Assembly (NCBI GenBank): GCA_014706295.1
Contig: JACSVZ010000039.1
Coordinates: 372,001-436,000, forward strand
Source of the DNA: Lycocorax pyrrhopterus obiensis
Lineage: Eukaryota > Chordata > Aves > Passeriformes > Paradisaeidae
Length of the DNA stretch: 64,000 nucleotides
Direction of reading: 5' to 3'
In this document: piece after piece, positions 1 through 12,216 of the stretch
How positions within the stretch are numbered: the first letter of the stretch is position 1
Layout of the letters: every line of letters begins with the position of its first letter
The notes under the pieces: model-generated
Seen by the model: only the letters and a program-made list of their open reading frames with translations
What the model was told of the DNA's origin: nothing
Database searches by the model: none
Position numbers and translations under genes: made by a program

Positions 1-493
1 AGCATGATATCCCTAACTAGCATTATTGCTTTTAAGATTGGGCCAAACTGGTTAAAAAATTTAACTGCCTAAAACCCAAGAAATACTCTGGTGAAAAAGG
101 CAAGAATTAGGCCAGGGACAGAAAAAAATCCCATTCTTTAGCCAATGTGGGCACCAGCACTACTGTTTCATAAACCTATGGTTTCAGGTAACTCATGAGT
201 ATAAAACCATAAAATGGGCTTGGTAATCTTTTATCCTAAAAATGTACTTAAAAAGCTGCTTCCTGTGTCATGTGAAGTTTTGGTTGAAACAGCTTCTTTT
301 TAATCATACAATATTGCTTTTGCAGTGTCCTACCAGCCAATGCCAGTCTTAATGCTCTGTCAGCAGTACACAGATTATTTACATTAAGCAATGGTATAAC
401 TTCCTGTCAGACAAACAGGAGATGCTAAGCCATCCCACCTTTGAGAACATATGCTGTTGGAGTACAGCCCCTTTTGAGAACTGTCTCTCTACT
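1..493. other. Unannotated AT-rich stretch
   Basis: No gene, RNA or recognisable repeat seen. Ordinary AT-rich, non-coding-looking DNA that ends at the left edge of the first type A LTR. Confidence 0.6.
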
Positions 494-1511
494 TGCATTG
501 GGTTTGCATGGCCAAGCTTTGGTGGGGGGGGCTACAGGGGTGGCTTATTGAGGAGCTGCTGGAAGCTTCCTCTATGTCCAGCAGAGCCAATCCCTGGCAG
601 CTCCAATGATGGATGTGCCACTGGTCAAGGCTGGGCCAATTAGAAATGGTGGTAATGCCTCTGTGATAACAGATTAAGAAGAAACGAAAGAAAAAGTTAT
701 TGCCCAGTTGTAATTGTGGCCAGAGAAGAGAGGAGTGGGAACATGTGAGAGGAACAGCCCTGCAGACCCCAAGGCCAGTGGAGAAGGAGGGGAGGAGGTG
801 CCCCAGGTGCCAGAGCTGTGATTCCTCTGCAGGCCATAGTGCAGACCCTGGTGAGGCAGCTGTGCCCCTGCAGCCCATGGAGGACCATGGGGATGCAGAG
901 ATCCACCTGCAGCCTGTGGAGGAGCCCCACACTGGAGCAGGTGGATGCCTGAGAGGCATGGGAGGCCCGTGGAGAAGGCAGAACCTGTGGAAGCAGCCTG
1001 TCCTTGTAGGACTGCAGCCCGTGGAAGAGCGACCTGCACTGCAGCAGTTTGCAGAAAGCTGTTGCCTGTGAGATGGACTCATGTTGGAGAAGTCACGAAG
1101 AAATGTTTCCCAATGGAGGGCCCCCATGGTGGAGCAGGGGAAAGACTCCTCTCCCTGAGCAGCGAGAGAAACAATGGGTGATGAACCAACCATAAATCCC
1201 ATTCCTTGTCTCCCTGCACCACTGGGGGAGGAGGTTGAGCTGGGAAGGAGGGAGGGGTGAGGGGAAGTTGTTTTAAAGATTTTGTTTTATTTCTCATTAT
1301 CCTGCTCTGATTTTCTTAGTAATAAATTCAATTAATATCTCTAATTCTAGTCTGTTTTGCCTGTGATGGTATTTGATGAGTGATCTCTCCCAGTCCTTAT
1401 CTCAACTCATGAACCCTTCATTATATTTTCTCTCCGCTGTCCAGCTGTGAAAGGGAGTGATAGAGGAGTTTCGGTGGGTGCCTGGCATCCAGCCAGCATC
1501 AACCCACTACA
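494..1511 (-). mobile_element. Endogenous retrovirus LTR, type A, copy 1 (inverted)
   Basis: A GC-rich block of about 1.02 kb whose reverse complement matches the copies at 13607, 25351, 31191 and 46694 along most of its length. Its outer ends are TG and CA, as expected of an LTR. The end at 1480-1511 is the reverse complement of the TGNNNTGGTTTGACCCTGG-like start of the other copies; the end at 494 matches their CCCAATACA-like terminus. The middle is built of degenerate, roughly 45-50 bp GC-rich units that lack stop codons, so it shows a 237-codon open frame at 489-1202 on the minus strand. No coding region or second LTR is adjacent, so it is a solo LTR. Orientation is set by convention (TGTNNTGGTTTGAC as the 5' end, as in type B LTRs). 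An AATAAA conserved on the opposite strand (about 1321 here) would argue for the reverse. No convincing target-site duplication. Confidence 0.8.
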
Positions 1512-4500
1512 CAATGTATAAATGAAGAAAATAAATGAGAGCCACTTTTAACTCCTGGTAAAGCCAGTCTATTTTACACATTATGAAAAATGAGCTGGCG
1601 TAGTGGCACTTCTGTTTCGGTTGTCTCCCCCGTCCTGGCTTCCTATAATTTTCAGCTCTGTTTTCTCTTCAGCATTGTCCTTGGTTCAGGCAACATTAGG
1701 AGCAGCTGGGGAAGTTTCATTTCAATCACACAACAAAGTGCCTGATAGATTTTTGAGACAGTTGATGAAGATCCTGTGCTACTTGCACAGCGTTTTTTAA
1801 ACTAGCCAAAGAGCTGCTCTTTACAAAGTCAAAATTAATGTTCACATCTCTTGAAGAAATCTGCAGTTAAATTCTTATCTGCTGAACTAAGAGCTGACAT
1901 CAGAGCTTTTAAAAAAGGAAGTGATATTATAATAGGGAGAGCAAGAAGATTCCTGAAAGTTGCAGAAGCTTCAGCAGGATTTTACCTTAACTCTCTGTGG
2001 GCTGCAGCCTATGCCCATTTTGACTACTTAGAGATGACACATGATGATGAGAGTGTTGCAGGAAAGTGGTAAATATAGATTTTTTTTTGACAGCAAGTAA
2101 TAGAGAGGCTTCTGCACCACTGCTTTGAAACAATTGTGAACATTGTCCATGTGCATCAAATGTAAAATACGGTTGTTGCCAATAGCAGCAAATTTGAAAT
2201 AAGCCTGCCTTTGGAGTCAGTAAAACACTATTTCAACAAAAGGGAAAATGTATTTGTGCTGCAGTGGCTATGAAAGAGCGGTGATAATCCATAATAACCT
2301 CATCCTCCATTACCCATAGAATTAAATTACAGTGATCAACCCAAAATAACGTATTTGTCTTAAACAGAGAGAGCGAATCCCAACTGTGAAATTTTGTTAC
2401 ATCCAAAGAACAATTGTGTTGATCCAAACACCAAAGAACAATTGTGTTGATCCATATTAGCTCAGCAGGTCACCTGATGCTACCAATTTGGCACCTGTAT
2501 GGCAACATCACAGAAAACATACTTAAGTACATAAAAAAGGGCAAACTGCTCTGGTTTATCTGAAGCAAAACTGTATGTTGTGAAAGTTCAAGGGAAGCTT
2601 TGCTTTCTCCAGTGTGCAGGGATAATGGGTCCCATGTGGACTGTAGTTTGGAAACAATATAGGCAGATGATTGCTAGTTGTCCGTAATAATTCAGGTCTG
2701 GGATTCATGAAAGCAATTTAAGCTTAAGTAGTATTTTGAAAAATTTTATAATCCTACTGAGAGAAACCCCAAAATAAGTCTGAGCTGCTTGTTAAAATTG
2801 TAATGCTGTAAGTAGTTTTAAAATATTCTGCTAGATTTATGTGGTCAGAGTGTGCTTTCAGGAATACAATAGTTAAAACTGGAAGAAGAATAGAAAATGA
2901 TTTATATGTCCTGCATTTTAGGACATGGTTTGTTTTTTTCTATTCAGAGTTTGCAGTTTCTAAATTCTCAAAGTGACAGAACAGCTCACCTATAGAATGA
3001 AAGGCTCATCCATCTGACTTGCAGTAGGAGTTTAGTCCTTCTGGACCCAGCTACATTGATACCCCTAAACATGTCAGGCACCATTCTGGCCTCAGGCTCG
3101 TCTTAGACAGTGCCCAGATATCATCTGGAGGCCTGGCCTGGGCTCAGACTGTGCCAGAAATAGTGGCAACAGCTTGGATCACTGTACACCATACTTGTGA
3201 CTTTGCCTTGGCCTTGTTAATGTCTTTGTACAGATTATTGTCCCTGGGGTTCAAGTATGCTGCCTCCTACATACATTGAGCCATTTCAGGGCATGGAAAA
3301 TAGTTCTCCCTCTCCAACAATTTAGCTCTCCATTCAGCTTAGCCATGGATGCTCCTCTGCTACACTTTGAGTAACACAAAGGAGAGATGATGGGAAGTTG
3401 GGACACTTGATAGGGAATACTGAAACCAAACTTTATAGATTTGCATCACCAGCAGTATTCCTAGTGGCAAAGCGCCTTGCCATTATCTACCTACCTCAAA
3501 ATCACTCCTTGCTCCAGTCAAGTTCAATATCTTCTTACACTTTACACCACTCAAAATATACAACAGTCATTTATGTTTAAAAATTACATGGATAAAGAAA
3601 CAGAAGAAAAATCCAGCTTAATCTACTTATAGTAAGACTTAATTAGAATGGTGCCTCTTGCTCTTCCTTATATAGCTGACCTGTTGTAGGCTCTCTCTGA
3701 GATGGCTGTCAGAAGCTCCTTTTTTCTTACACTTGCCTCTTGTTTCAAATTGCACTCCTAAGTGAGGACTCTGTACTAGCTGAGCTTGTTAGCTAATGTT
3801 CCCCTTGAAGTCCTTGATCAGTTCTGGACAGATATCATCTTTCTTCCAGAAGCGAATTGAACTTCTCCTTTACTTGGTGATAATCTGGAGTTTCTTTTGA
3901 AGTAGAATAAATATTTTTCCTCTTTCTTGAGGAGGAGCAAACTCTCTTTGCTAAATCAGGTATCCTCTTCTTTTTTGGACTTGCTGATTAATAACTATTT
4001 GCATCAGCAGTGGATAAAAGTATTCTGAGTTATTTGGTTGTGACCCTCTATGCATGAAACTGTTTTCTCTGTTGAATGCTATACTACAACAATTATAATT
4101 ACAATTACTGATGCAAACAGTAAAGTTGTCTAAATTCATATAGGCCATAACTGCGTCCTTATTGAGATGAAGGTCTTTGGGGTCATGTAAAGTCTGAGCA
4201 GAGTAACATCCAGGGCCACTTGAGTGATTCTGGTGTGGTCACTGAAGCGAACAAGCACAGCCTGGCTTTCATGAGCCGCTGTGTCTTCAGGCTCTTTAAC
4301 TGATGTTTCTGACTTTGTCATAGTAGAATGGGCAGACAATCACCCCTGATGAAGTTCAGGTTGTGAAAAAAGTGGTTTTCCATAGTCTCCAATCCTGTTT
4401 TACTTTGTACAAAATATATAGAATTATCTCAGACTCAAGGTGATACCTTTTTTTTTTTTTACACACCTCTGTGTATTCAGTCTTCTTTCTTTCACAGTCA

Positions 4501-5168
4501 TACACACACATGAATTTTATTACAAGTCCAGTGAAACCTCAGGGGGACTATTATGTACCTTATAGTTTTTAAAAGAAAGCTCGGGGTTAAAGCCTAGTAT
4601 GGACAAACTTGTGAAAATGTGCTGGTATTTCAGTCACTCTTTTGAATAACACAAGAAATCAACATTTTTTTTCCTGGATGAACCTTCATCAGTCTGAACT
4701 CATTCTTTTGCAGGACTCGCTAGTCTCAAGGTGTGAAACCCATGGGTAGAAAGTGAGTAACAGTACGGGTGTTTCACGAGAGTTTCATTTCTACCTGTTA
4801 AACAAATGCATTTGTGTGAGTCCAGCTCCTGACAAGAAAATGCCCTGTCCTGATAAGCAGAGCTGCTGAGTCTCCAAATTGGTTTTGTAAGTCTGATAAC
4901 ATTTATCCTTCTCTGGATATTAAAACACAGAATAATAAAACTGATGGTAATTACTTAAGTTTGAAGAAAGACAAAAATTCCCAGATAATACTACTTTTCT
5001 TACCCTAAAGTTTCCATTGGCTAAGAACAGAACCAAAAACGAATCCCCCTCCCCAAAATGAACTTAATAGATGTCTTTTCAGAATTTAAAAATAATCATT
5101 AAAAAGCAAGAAAGTTTTGCTTTTATTAAAAGAAAGTCGTTGCTGTTTATGAGAGTAAGGAAGACAGC
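1512..5168. other. Unannotated intergenic/intronic stretch
   Basis: No supportable gene. It contains a 28-bp tandem duplication (2403-2454) and a GC-richer block at about 3000-3310 that I could not classify. Short T runs occur near 4450. Short open frames such as the 73-codon one at 1851-2072 are of chance length. Confidence 0.5.
2403..2454. repeat. Two-copy tandem duplication, 28-bp period
   Basis: The 24-base string beginning CCAAAGAACAATTGTG at 2403 recurs exactly from 2431. The two exact copies and a 4-bp spacer look like a recent replication-slippage duplication. Confidence 0.9.
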
Positions 5169-5480
5169 TTTTTTTTTTTTTTTTTTTTTTTTGTGAAGCA
5201 ATGCATATTTGGACTTCAAGACCTCTGTCTTATACCTTTATGGCAGGTTATAAACAAAATTGGTCAGCAGTGATTTCTTCTGATATTGAGTCCTATGCTG
5301 AGCACCAAACACTGGAGGAGGATTAGCAGTTAGTTGTGTGAGGTACTGTCTCTGAGCTGCTGTAGAGGAACAACCATTGGGATCCTCTCCAGAGAGCAGA
5401 TTAGCACAACTGTTGAACATAACTCCTCGAACGTGATCTGGTTGTAAAGAAATATGTTGCTGTCTTGGAAGAGGGACTAA
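5169..5480 (-). pseudogene. Possible 5'-truncated retrocopy with poly(A) tail
   Basis: On the minus strand an open frame of 80 codons runs from 5480 (just after an in-frame TAA) to a TAA stop at 5238. About 45 nt later comes an uninterrupted run of 24 A residues (24 T on the plus strand, 5169-5192). The composition looks protein-like: SCANLLSGEDPNG near the middle, PPPVFG, and a C-terminus ending TNFVYNLP. I do not recognise the protein. An open 3' coding end, a short 3' UTR and a long A run together suggest a reverse-transcribed mRNA fragment. No canonical AATAAA precedes the tail and no target-site duplication was found. Alternatives are a chance open frame beside a simple T run, or a genuine last exon (a CAG preceded by pyrimidines occurs on the minus strand at about 5434-5436). 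Confidence 0.3.
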
Positions 5481-8400
5481 TTAGATTTCAGCCTTCCTCT
5501 ACTATGCTCATCAATTCTTTGCCTTTCTTACTTTCTCAGCAATTAGGGGCTTAATGCATTATCTTCATAGTTTCACATTTTCCCATGCCATTATCGGCCC
5601 AGGGGAACAGCTTAATGTATTGAACAGTGTAAGGGGCATGCAGCCAGAAGAGAAAATAGAACACACACAGTCACAAGTTAGGCACCGCCTTGCTGTATTT
5701 TTAGATGTTGCAAGAATGCATAATAAACACACTACCAGGCAGAAAGTGCAAATCCTGTGTATGCATCTTAAATTTGATTCCTCAGGTAAGAGCATCAGAC
5801 AGCATTTCCTGCAGTCCAGGTCCCTCTCCTGATTATTGGTGCCTGCAGCCTTTCCTTCCAGGCATGAGCAAGTGAAAAGAGAATGTAACTAGTGGTTAGA
5901 GCACTCAGCTGGGAAATAGAAAAAAAGCATATTTGAAGGATTTGGATTTTTTAGGGATTCGAGGTCTGCAGGCATCCCCTGGAACTACCTGCTAAATCAA
6001 AGCAGCAAAAGTAAGTGCTGTCTATGCTCTGGGCCTAAGCAATCTCAGCTATGCCCATACTGGGATACTTCTGTGCACGCTTGACAGCAGGACTTTCTGG
6101 TGCCCAGGAAATTTTAGTGTCACAAAATGCGTAAGCAACAGAAAGTTTCCAAGAGTGCAAACTCAGTCCTACATGTGTGCCACCCCTGTTGGATCTAGTC
6201 CTGGTGTCAAGAGTGACGTAGTACTGGACTAGTCCAGGGAATAGACTTTGTTAGGAAGTGAGAAAAATCTAGTGTGGAAATGGACTTCAGAGAACAGCCT
6301 AACACACACTGTGACCCCATCTGTTTTGGGATGAAGAAGCTCATACACAATCAGACAGCTCTTAAGCTACATGGCTTGTGGTCCATGTTAACAGCACATT
6401 TACAATAATTACTTACTCTTTCCTTTCCACATGTGAAGCACTGCAAGAAGACCTGCCTGAAGTTTTCTTCACATGCCACTGTACTTTCAAAGTCAGAGAC
6501 TAATATTCCCCTTTTTAAGAGGCTTTTACCTCTTTTTGTATCTGCCATTGCATGGAGTAGGTCTTCCTCTCGGGGCAACAGCCTCCCACAAAGGCAGGAA
6601 ATTCCTCAATGACAGCAAATGTAGCTTTCCCGCTCCACTTGGGGTATTAAGGAAGTATTGGACATAAGCCTAGATCCATCACTTTCTTCTTGACAGCTTT
6701 AAGCCAGTGAATCAGTCTTTCTGTCACTCAGGAGGAGAATTATAGAGTATTGGTATCTTGGGCCTCACCCTCGTGCTCATTACCTAGATTCACTGCAGTT
6801 GAAGATTACGAGGTTTATCATGGAGCCTAAGCCCTTACTCCTTCAAAACTTTTTATCTTCAAAACGAGGAACTTTTATAGAGGAATAATGGGACTAATTT
6901 CCTCTGAATTTGGGATTTAGTTGCAGTTCACCTATTTCTTATACTTACTTTCAGCTCTTGTTTTAAGTTTTCTCCAAAATGTCTGCTTTTATGAGTGAGA
7001 ACCCTGTCCTGCACCTTTGTTTCTAACATTATAGCTGACCTCCATCAGTGGGTATTTGCAAACATATCTATCAAAATTTAATGGAAAAAAAGCAATAAAT
7101 TGTTGGCAAGTTGTATTTTGGAGAGAACAGCCCAACGCCAGATAGATTTGGGTGTAATATGTGACTTTCTGTCAGGGAAGGGTTGGATTTTCTCTTTAAA
7201 TGTTTAACAATGTAGTATCTTCCAAGTAAAATTACACAGTGAGTGAGCCAAAGAGCAGTCAAACATATGAAAGTGCTTAACCCATCACCCATGTGGCATG
7301 ACAGATGCAGAAAATTTCAACACTTATTTTTAAGGTATGCACGCTGTGGTAGTAAAGTGGTTTTCTTGCCCTGCTCAGCTTTTCTTTCTTTCCATAGTAT
7401 ATTCAAAGGATATATTTTATACCATATTTTCAATGTGTGGGGTGTTTTTTGGTTTTGGTTTTTTTTTTTCAGTGAGATTAATTTTTTTGTATGTACATTT
7501 CCTTTTTCCTTGTATCAATTCTTCTATTTTTTTAATGTTTGCTTCATTTTGGTTTGGTTTTTTTGTTTCGTTTTGTTTCACATCTCTGACTTACATGGTC
7601 CGTTTCTCCTTCTTCCTTGTCTCCTCCATTTTTTCTCCCTCTGCCTTTCCCTATATTCTCCCCTCTATGTCCTTATGTCTGTATTAAAATTAGCATCAAA
7701 CAATTGAGTTCTCCCAACTTAATTCTCCCTGCTCTTTGTTCACAGTTCACTCCTCTACACAGGATTTTTATATTCCCTTAAAAGAGAATAAGCAATAAAG
7801 CTCTTTGTCTTCCTATCCTCTGTTTTTCTAGGGCATGGAGGTGAAGGCTAGGGGAGATATTATGAGAGTCTCTTCCTCATAACATACAGAAAAGAAAGGA
7901 CCAAGTGGTTTTTAGGGCATCATTGAAGGCAAAGTGGGTATGTACCTCATCAGGAACAGTTGTCCCAGAAAAGTGCCTGGCACAAACCTCTGACCACTGG
8001 ATTTCTTGCCATTGAATCTGCTTGTTTGATGCCCTCAGTGAGCTGCTGGGTAGAAGAAAGATAGAAGGCATGGATGGGAAAAAACCCCACCCGTGGCGCA
8101 GTGCCTCTGAAGGCAGGCACAGAGAGAGGGACAACTAACAGGCACACCTGGTTATCCTGGTCCTGCTTGCCTCTCTGAAGTCCAGGAGCCTTTCTGTCCA
8201 TAAAGTTGACATTGCATGTCCTTGACATTGTGTTCAGCCCAAGCCAGGAGAAGCCTGTGGACCTACTGTGGGGATCCTTTCCTGCCAGGTCTCTCTGGGG
8301 TCCTTTTACTTATTATTGAAGGTTGGCAAACATTTCACTTTTTTCAAAGGGACCAGTTAGTTTTTCAAAATATTTTGGTCTGCTTTTCTACACTTGAAGG

Positions 8401-11149
8401 AGCATCTGTTTTCCTGGGTTTTAACAAAACTAACCATGCAAAGGAAATCAGGTTGAATTATAGATACTGTTGGTAGAAATAGGCAACTTAGTTGGAAAAT
8501 AAATAATTCCATCTATAAAAGAGCTGTAAGGGGAAAGATAAAGACCTTATTCAAACACAAGCATCACAAATAATAGGAATGGGGTTTCAAAAGATTACTG
8601 GCAAAGGAAATTGCTTTTTCATACGATAATAAACATTCCCTTTCCTTTCCCCCCAGTTTTCCAAAGCAAGAAAACTTATATCTATCTAGGTAAAATTTAG
8701 ACAAATTAGAATGCTGCAGGTTCCTGAATATGCTGGTATGTGAGAATAGCTGCAGAGGATATGGCACATTCCATGTTTTAAAGACAGGGGGTTTTATGAG
8801 TGTAGTAGAATAAATATTGTGGTGGTGACCTGACTATATAAAATAATCTTCTGATATGATTTCCCAGAAGAGGTGTTCCTCAGTTTTTCTGATAGAGAAT
8901 TTTTTCAATTTGCAAAACTCTTAGACTCTTGCAGCTCTGTAAAACTCAGCTCTTGAAGAAACAGTGCCGAAGAGCTGCAAAGCCCTGATGAAGCTGATAG
9001 TTCCTACATTAAAACTGTGTATAATCATAATCCTTTCCAGTGGCCTTTATGCAGAGGCATCAGTTCAATTTGGTTTTTAACATGAACTTGACCTTTTCTT
9101 CAAATTAATTAGCATAAATCCGCACAATTCATAAAAGTTAAAGTCTCTATCTGAAGCCTGCATAACAACGACTCTGTGATACACTGACATTAGGGACCTA
9201 ACTTTTCCCACAGTTGCTCCTGGAGAAAATAGTTGTCTAACTTAAAGGCTTTCTGCTAATTAATTCCTCTGCTTGACATTCTGGAACAAAAAGCCCTGTC
9301 CTAATGAGCCATTCGTAGAAAGTTGCGTCTCTCTAAAATATCCCAGGATTTTTTGTTACAGCTAAAACGTGTGGCACGGCTCCTCAGCAATTTGGACCTG
9401 AGGTTCTGTTCTCTTGTTGTCTTTTATCAGCCAAAGAATGTCCTGTGGTGTCTCAGCAGACCCATGGAGAAGCAGTGCTCTTTCATTAAAGTGCCAGCTA
9501 ATTTGTCCTGCAGGTTGGCTCCTCAAACTTCTTGCCCTTAGTCCATATCAGTGGACTATCAATGTCTCTATATTTTTGCATACCAACACCATATCTAGGT
9601 AAAAAATCACAAGATTCTGTCTTCAGCCCTATCGTCTTTCCTTAAGAAATCTTCTGCCTCCTTTAATGCCCTAGAGAAAGGATGGGCTTGCAATATATCC
9701 GCAATAGTATTATATGTTCTTTATGGCAGACAAAGAATATTTCTCTGCCCACAAAAAAACCCCCAAAACCCCCAAACTGAATCTTTGCTTCATTTGTGGG
9801 TAACTAAATAAATAAAAATTTATTACTTCAAAACTAGTAAAAGAAAAATAATACTTTCAAAATTCTCCCAGGACCTTCCTGTTTTAATGTGCTCTCCAGC
9901 TATTGCAAAGACATAAGCTGTGTCTGAGATTTATCAGAGCAGGTAGAATGCAGCATGGGCATTTCACTCGCAGTTATGAAGCACATTGTATTTTACCCAA
10001 GGACATTAGACTTTCAGTTCACTTCAATTTCCTCTTTCATTGTGAGATTTTGTTTTAATATATTGTCTCCTGCTTCCAGTGGTCAGAACTCCCACTTCTT
10101 CCTCAGAATAACATTCTGAGGTTTTCTTTGGGCTGAATTTTAGCCAGCTGTTTACATCACTGTAAATGGAGATCTTTACACTTCCTAGGCAAGTTGGGGG
10201 GAATTTAAAATCAAATCACTACTGCTATTCCTTATAGCCAGAGGTTACAAATACATGTGTAATTGCATTTGCCCTACTGGAAGGCAGTTGTATGAATATT
10301 TGAGAGCTTATTTTTTTCTGTTTTGACATCAGGAGTGCATACAGTAGCATATAAATGAGATACCACATTGAAATACATAATTATGCCGTGTAAGCTGAAT
10401 AGTTTGAACTGATACTTTTTCTCAGGTATCCTTTTATTTTCATATATTTAAGCCTTTTCTTATTTTAAAAATTTTCTCTTCTTTTACCCAATTTAATTGA
10501 AAGCTTTTCAAATTCTTTTATGAGAAAAATAGTAATTATTGGATCAACACAAAGGATAGTGTTATTAGGTTTTCCTCGTAAAACTCGATGTTCATTGGCA
10601 GCATTTTTTTTAAAGCTTACGGTTACATATATCACAGTAAAGAAATCAAGTTTATTGATAACTTCAGTGAAATTTCAGGTGTCTTTTGTTCTATTATATA
10701 CAGTATGATGAGAAAATCTAGAATGTCCAGACAATTTTCCAACAGTCCAACATATTTTCCAACACAGTTTAGTGGGATAGATTTGCTAGTGATTTAACCA
10801 CTTTAGTTTGTTCCTCAAGAAATGTGTCTATTACATGGAATTTGGAGAAAAAAGAAAATGAAATTAGTACTATAGAGTGATGGTTATAAGTTACTCTCCC
10901 AGAAGGAGTTTTCTTTTGCAAGCAAAACAAATTTTTCATTGATTAATGTAATTCCATTAAATCTACTTAATGCTTACTCTGCTCCTATTACTGAAACATT
11001 ACTTAGTCATGATACATCTGGAATCATCTACAAAAGAAAAACTTTTGCATGGTGGAGATGTCAAGAAGGGTTCTGTGAAGTCTGAGTTTCAGCTCAAACT
11101 TCTATTTTCCATGCTGCACTGGAATTTAGTTAGAAGAGAAGTAATTGTG
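5481..11149. other. Unannotated intergenic/intronic stretch
   Basis: No supportable gene. It holds a tRNA-like SINE relic (5886-5972), a 14-bp perfect palindrome CTGGACTAGTCCAG at 6224-6237, and a long T/pyrimidine-rich tract at about 7430-7700 that creates a phenylalanine-rich open frame by composition alone. An AT-rich stretch at about 9050-9310 has two TAATTA cores and is discussed as a possible regulatory element. Confidence 0.5.
5886..5972 (+). repeat. Degenerate tRNA-derived SINE head
   Basis: The sequence TAACTAGTGGTTAGAGCACT at 5886-5905 resembles a tRNA 5' half with an A-box. GGGATTCGAGGTC at about 5953-5965 resembles a B-box (GGTTCGANTCC). The spacing of about 65 bp and the poor match between the boxes make a functional tRNA unlikely. 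Old tRNA-derived SINEs of amniotes (MIR/CORE-like) have this kind of head. The element is decayed and its 3' end is not definable. Confidence 0.45.
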
Positions 11150-12216
11150 GCTACCCCTGAGTTGACCAAGGGAAGCCAGTTGATGTAATCTTTTTGGATT
11201 TCAGTAAAACTCTCGACGGCATCTCTCACAGGATCCTGCTGGACAAAATGCCCAACACACAGCTGGATAAACACATCATGGGATGGGTGAGCAACTGGCT
11301 TGTGAGTTGGACACAAAGGCTTATAGTGAATGGAGTGACATCAGACTGGGGACTCGTCACTGGTGGGGTTTCCCAGGGCTCCATCCTCATCCCTGTGTGC
11401 TCCAACATCTTCATAAATGACTTGGAGGCAGGACTGGAAGGGATACTAAGCAAGTTCACAGATGATACAAAACTGGGAGGAGCTGCTGACTCCCTCCAGG
11501 GCAGGGAGGCCCTGCAGAGAGACCTCCACAAATTAGGGCAATCACCAACCACATGAAGTTTAACAAAGAAAAGTACCAGATTCTGCACCTGGGATGGGTC
11601 TTGGTCAGTGGAAAGCTGAACATGGGTCAGCAGTGCCCTGGCAGCCAGGAGGGCCAACCCTGTCCTGGGGGGCATCAGGCACAGCATCGCCAGCCGGGCA
11701 AGGCAGGGGATTGTCCCGCTCTGCTCTGCACTGGGGCGGCCTCACCTCGAGTGCTGGGGGCAGTTTTGGGTGCCACAATGTTAGAAAGACATTAAACTGT
11801 TAGAGAGTGTCCAAAGGAGGGCAACAAAAATGGTGAAGGGCCTTGAGGGGAAGCCGTGTGAGGAGCGGCTGAGGGCATTTGGTCTGTTCAGCCTGGAGGA
11901 GACTGAAGGGAGACCTCGCTGCAGTTACAACTTCCTCGTGAGGGGAAGAGGAGGGGCAGGCACTGATCTCTTCTCAGTGCTGACCAGTAATGGGACCCGA
12001 GGGAGTGACCTGAAGCTGTGTCGGTGTGTGAGGGGGTTAGGTTAGGTATTAGGAAAAGATTGAGTCACCGTTCCTGGAAGTATTTAAAAGACATGTAGAT
12101 GTTGCACGTAGGGGCATAGTTTAGTGCTGTATTTGACAGTGTAGGGTTAATGACTGGACTTCATGATATTAAAAAAGGAAAAAGGTGTTTTCCATCCTAA
12201 AAGATTCTATTATTAA
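11150..12216 (+). mobile_element. CR1 LINE 3' fragment with reverse-transcriptase remnant
   Basis: A 5'-truncated sense CR1. At 11164-11556 the frame encodes part of the reverse transcriptase: VDVIFLDFSKTLD near its start, GVSQGSILIP in the middle, and FTDDTKLGG, which corresponds to the catalytic (F/Y)xDD box with T where CR1 usually has A. The frame breaks at the stop at about 11556 and continues in another frame. From 11745 the 3' UTR resembles the copy at 54121-54639 up to about 12010, then diverges. It ends in an ATTCTATTATT tail at about 12205-12216, a decayed form of the CR1 terminal repeat. Frameshifts and stops make it dead. Confidence 0.9.

Noticed and set aside
1851..2072. 73-codon frame with protein-like composition
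   Set aside because: Chance length, no family recognised, no splice or promoter support.
5886..5972. Functional tRNA gene
   Set aside because: A- and B-box are too far apart, no acceptor-stem pairing and no terminator-like context; treated as a SINE relic.
7243..7707. 154-codon plus-strand open frame
   Set aside because: It lies in a T/pyrimidine-rich tract and encodes mostly F, L and S; composition explains it.
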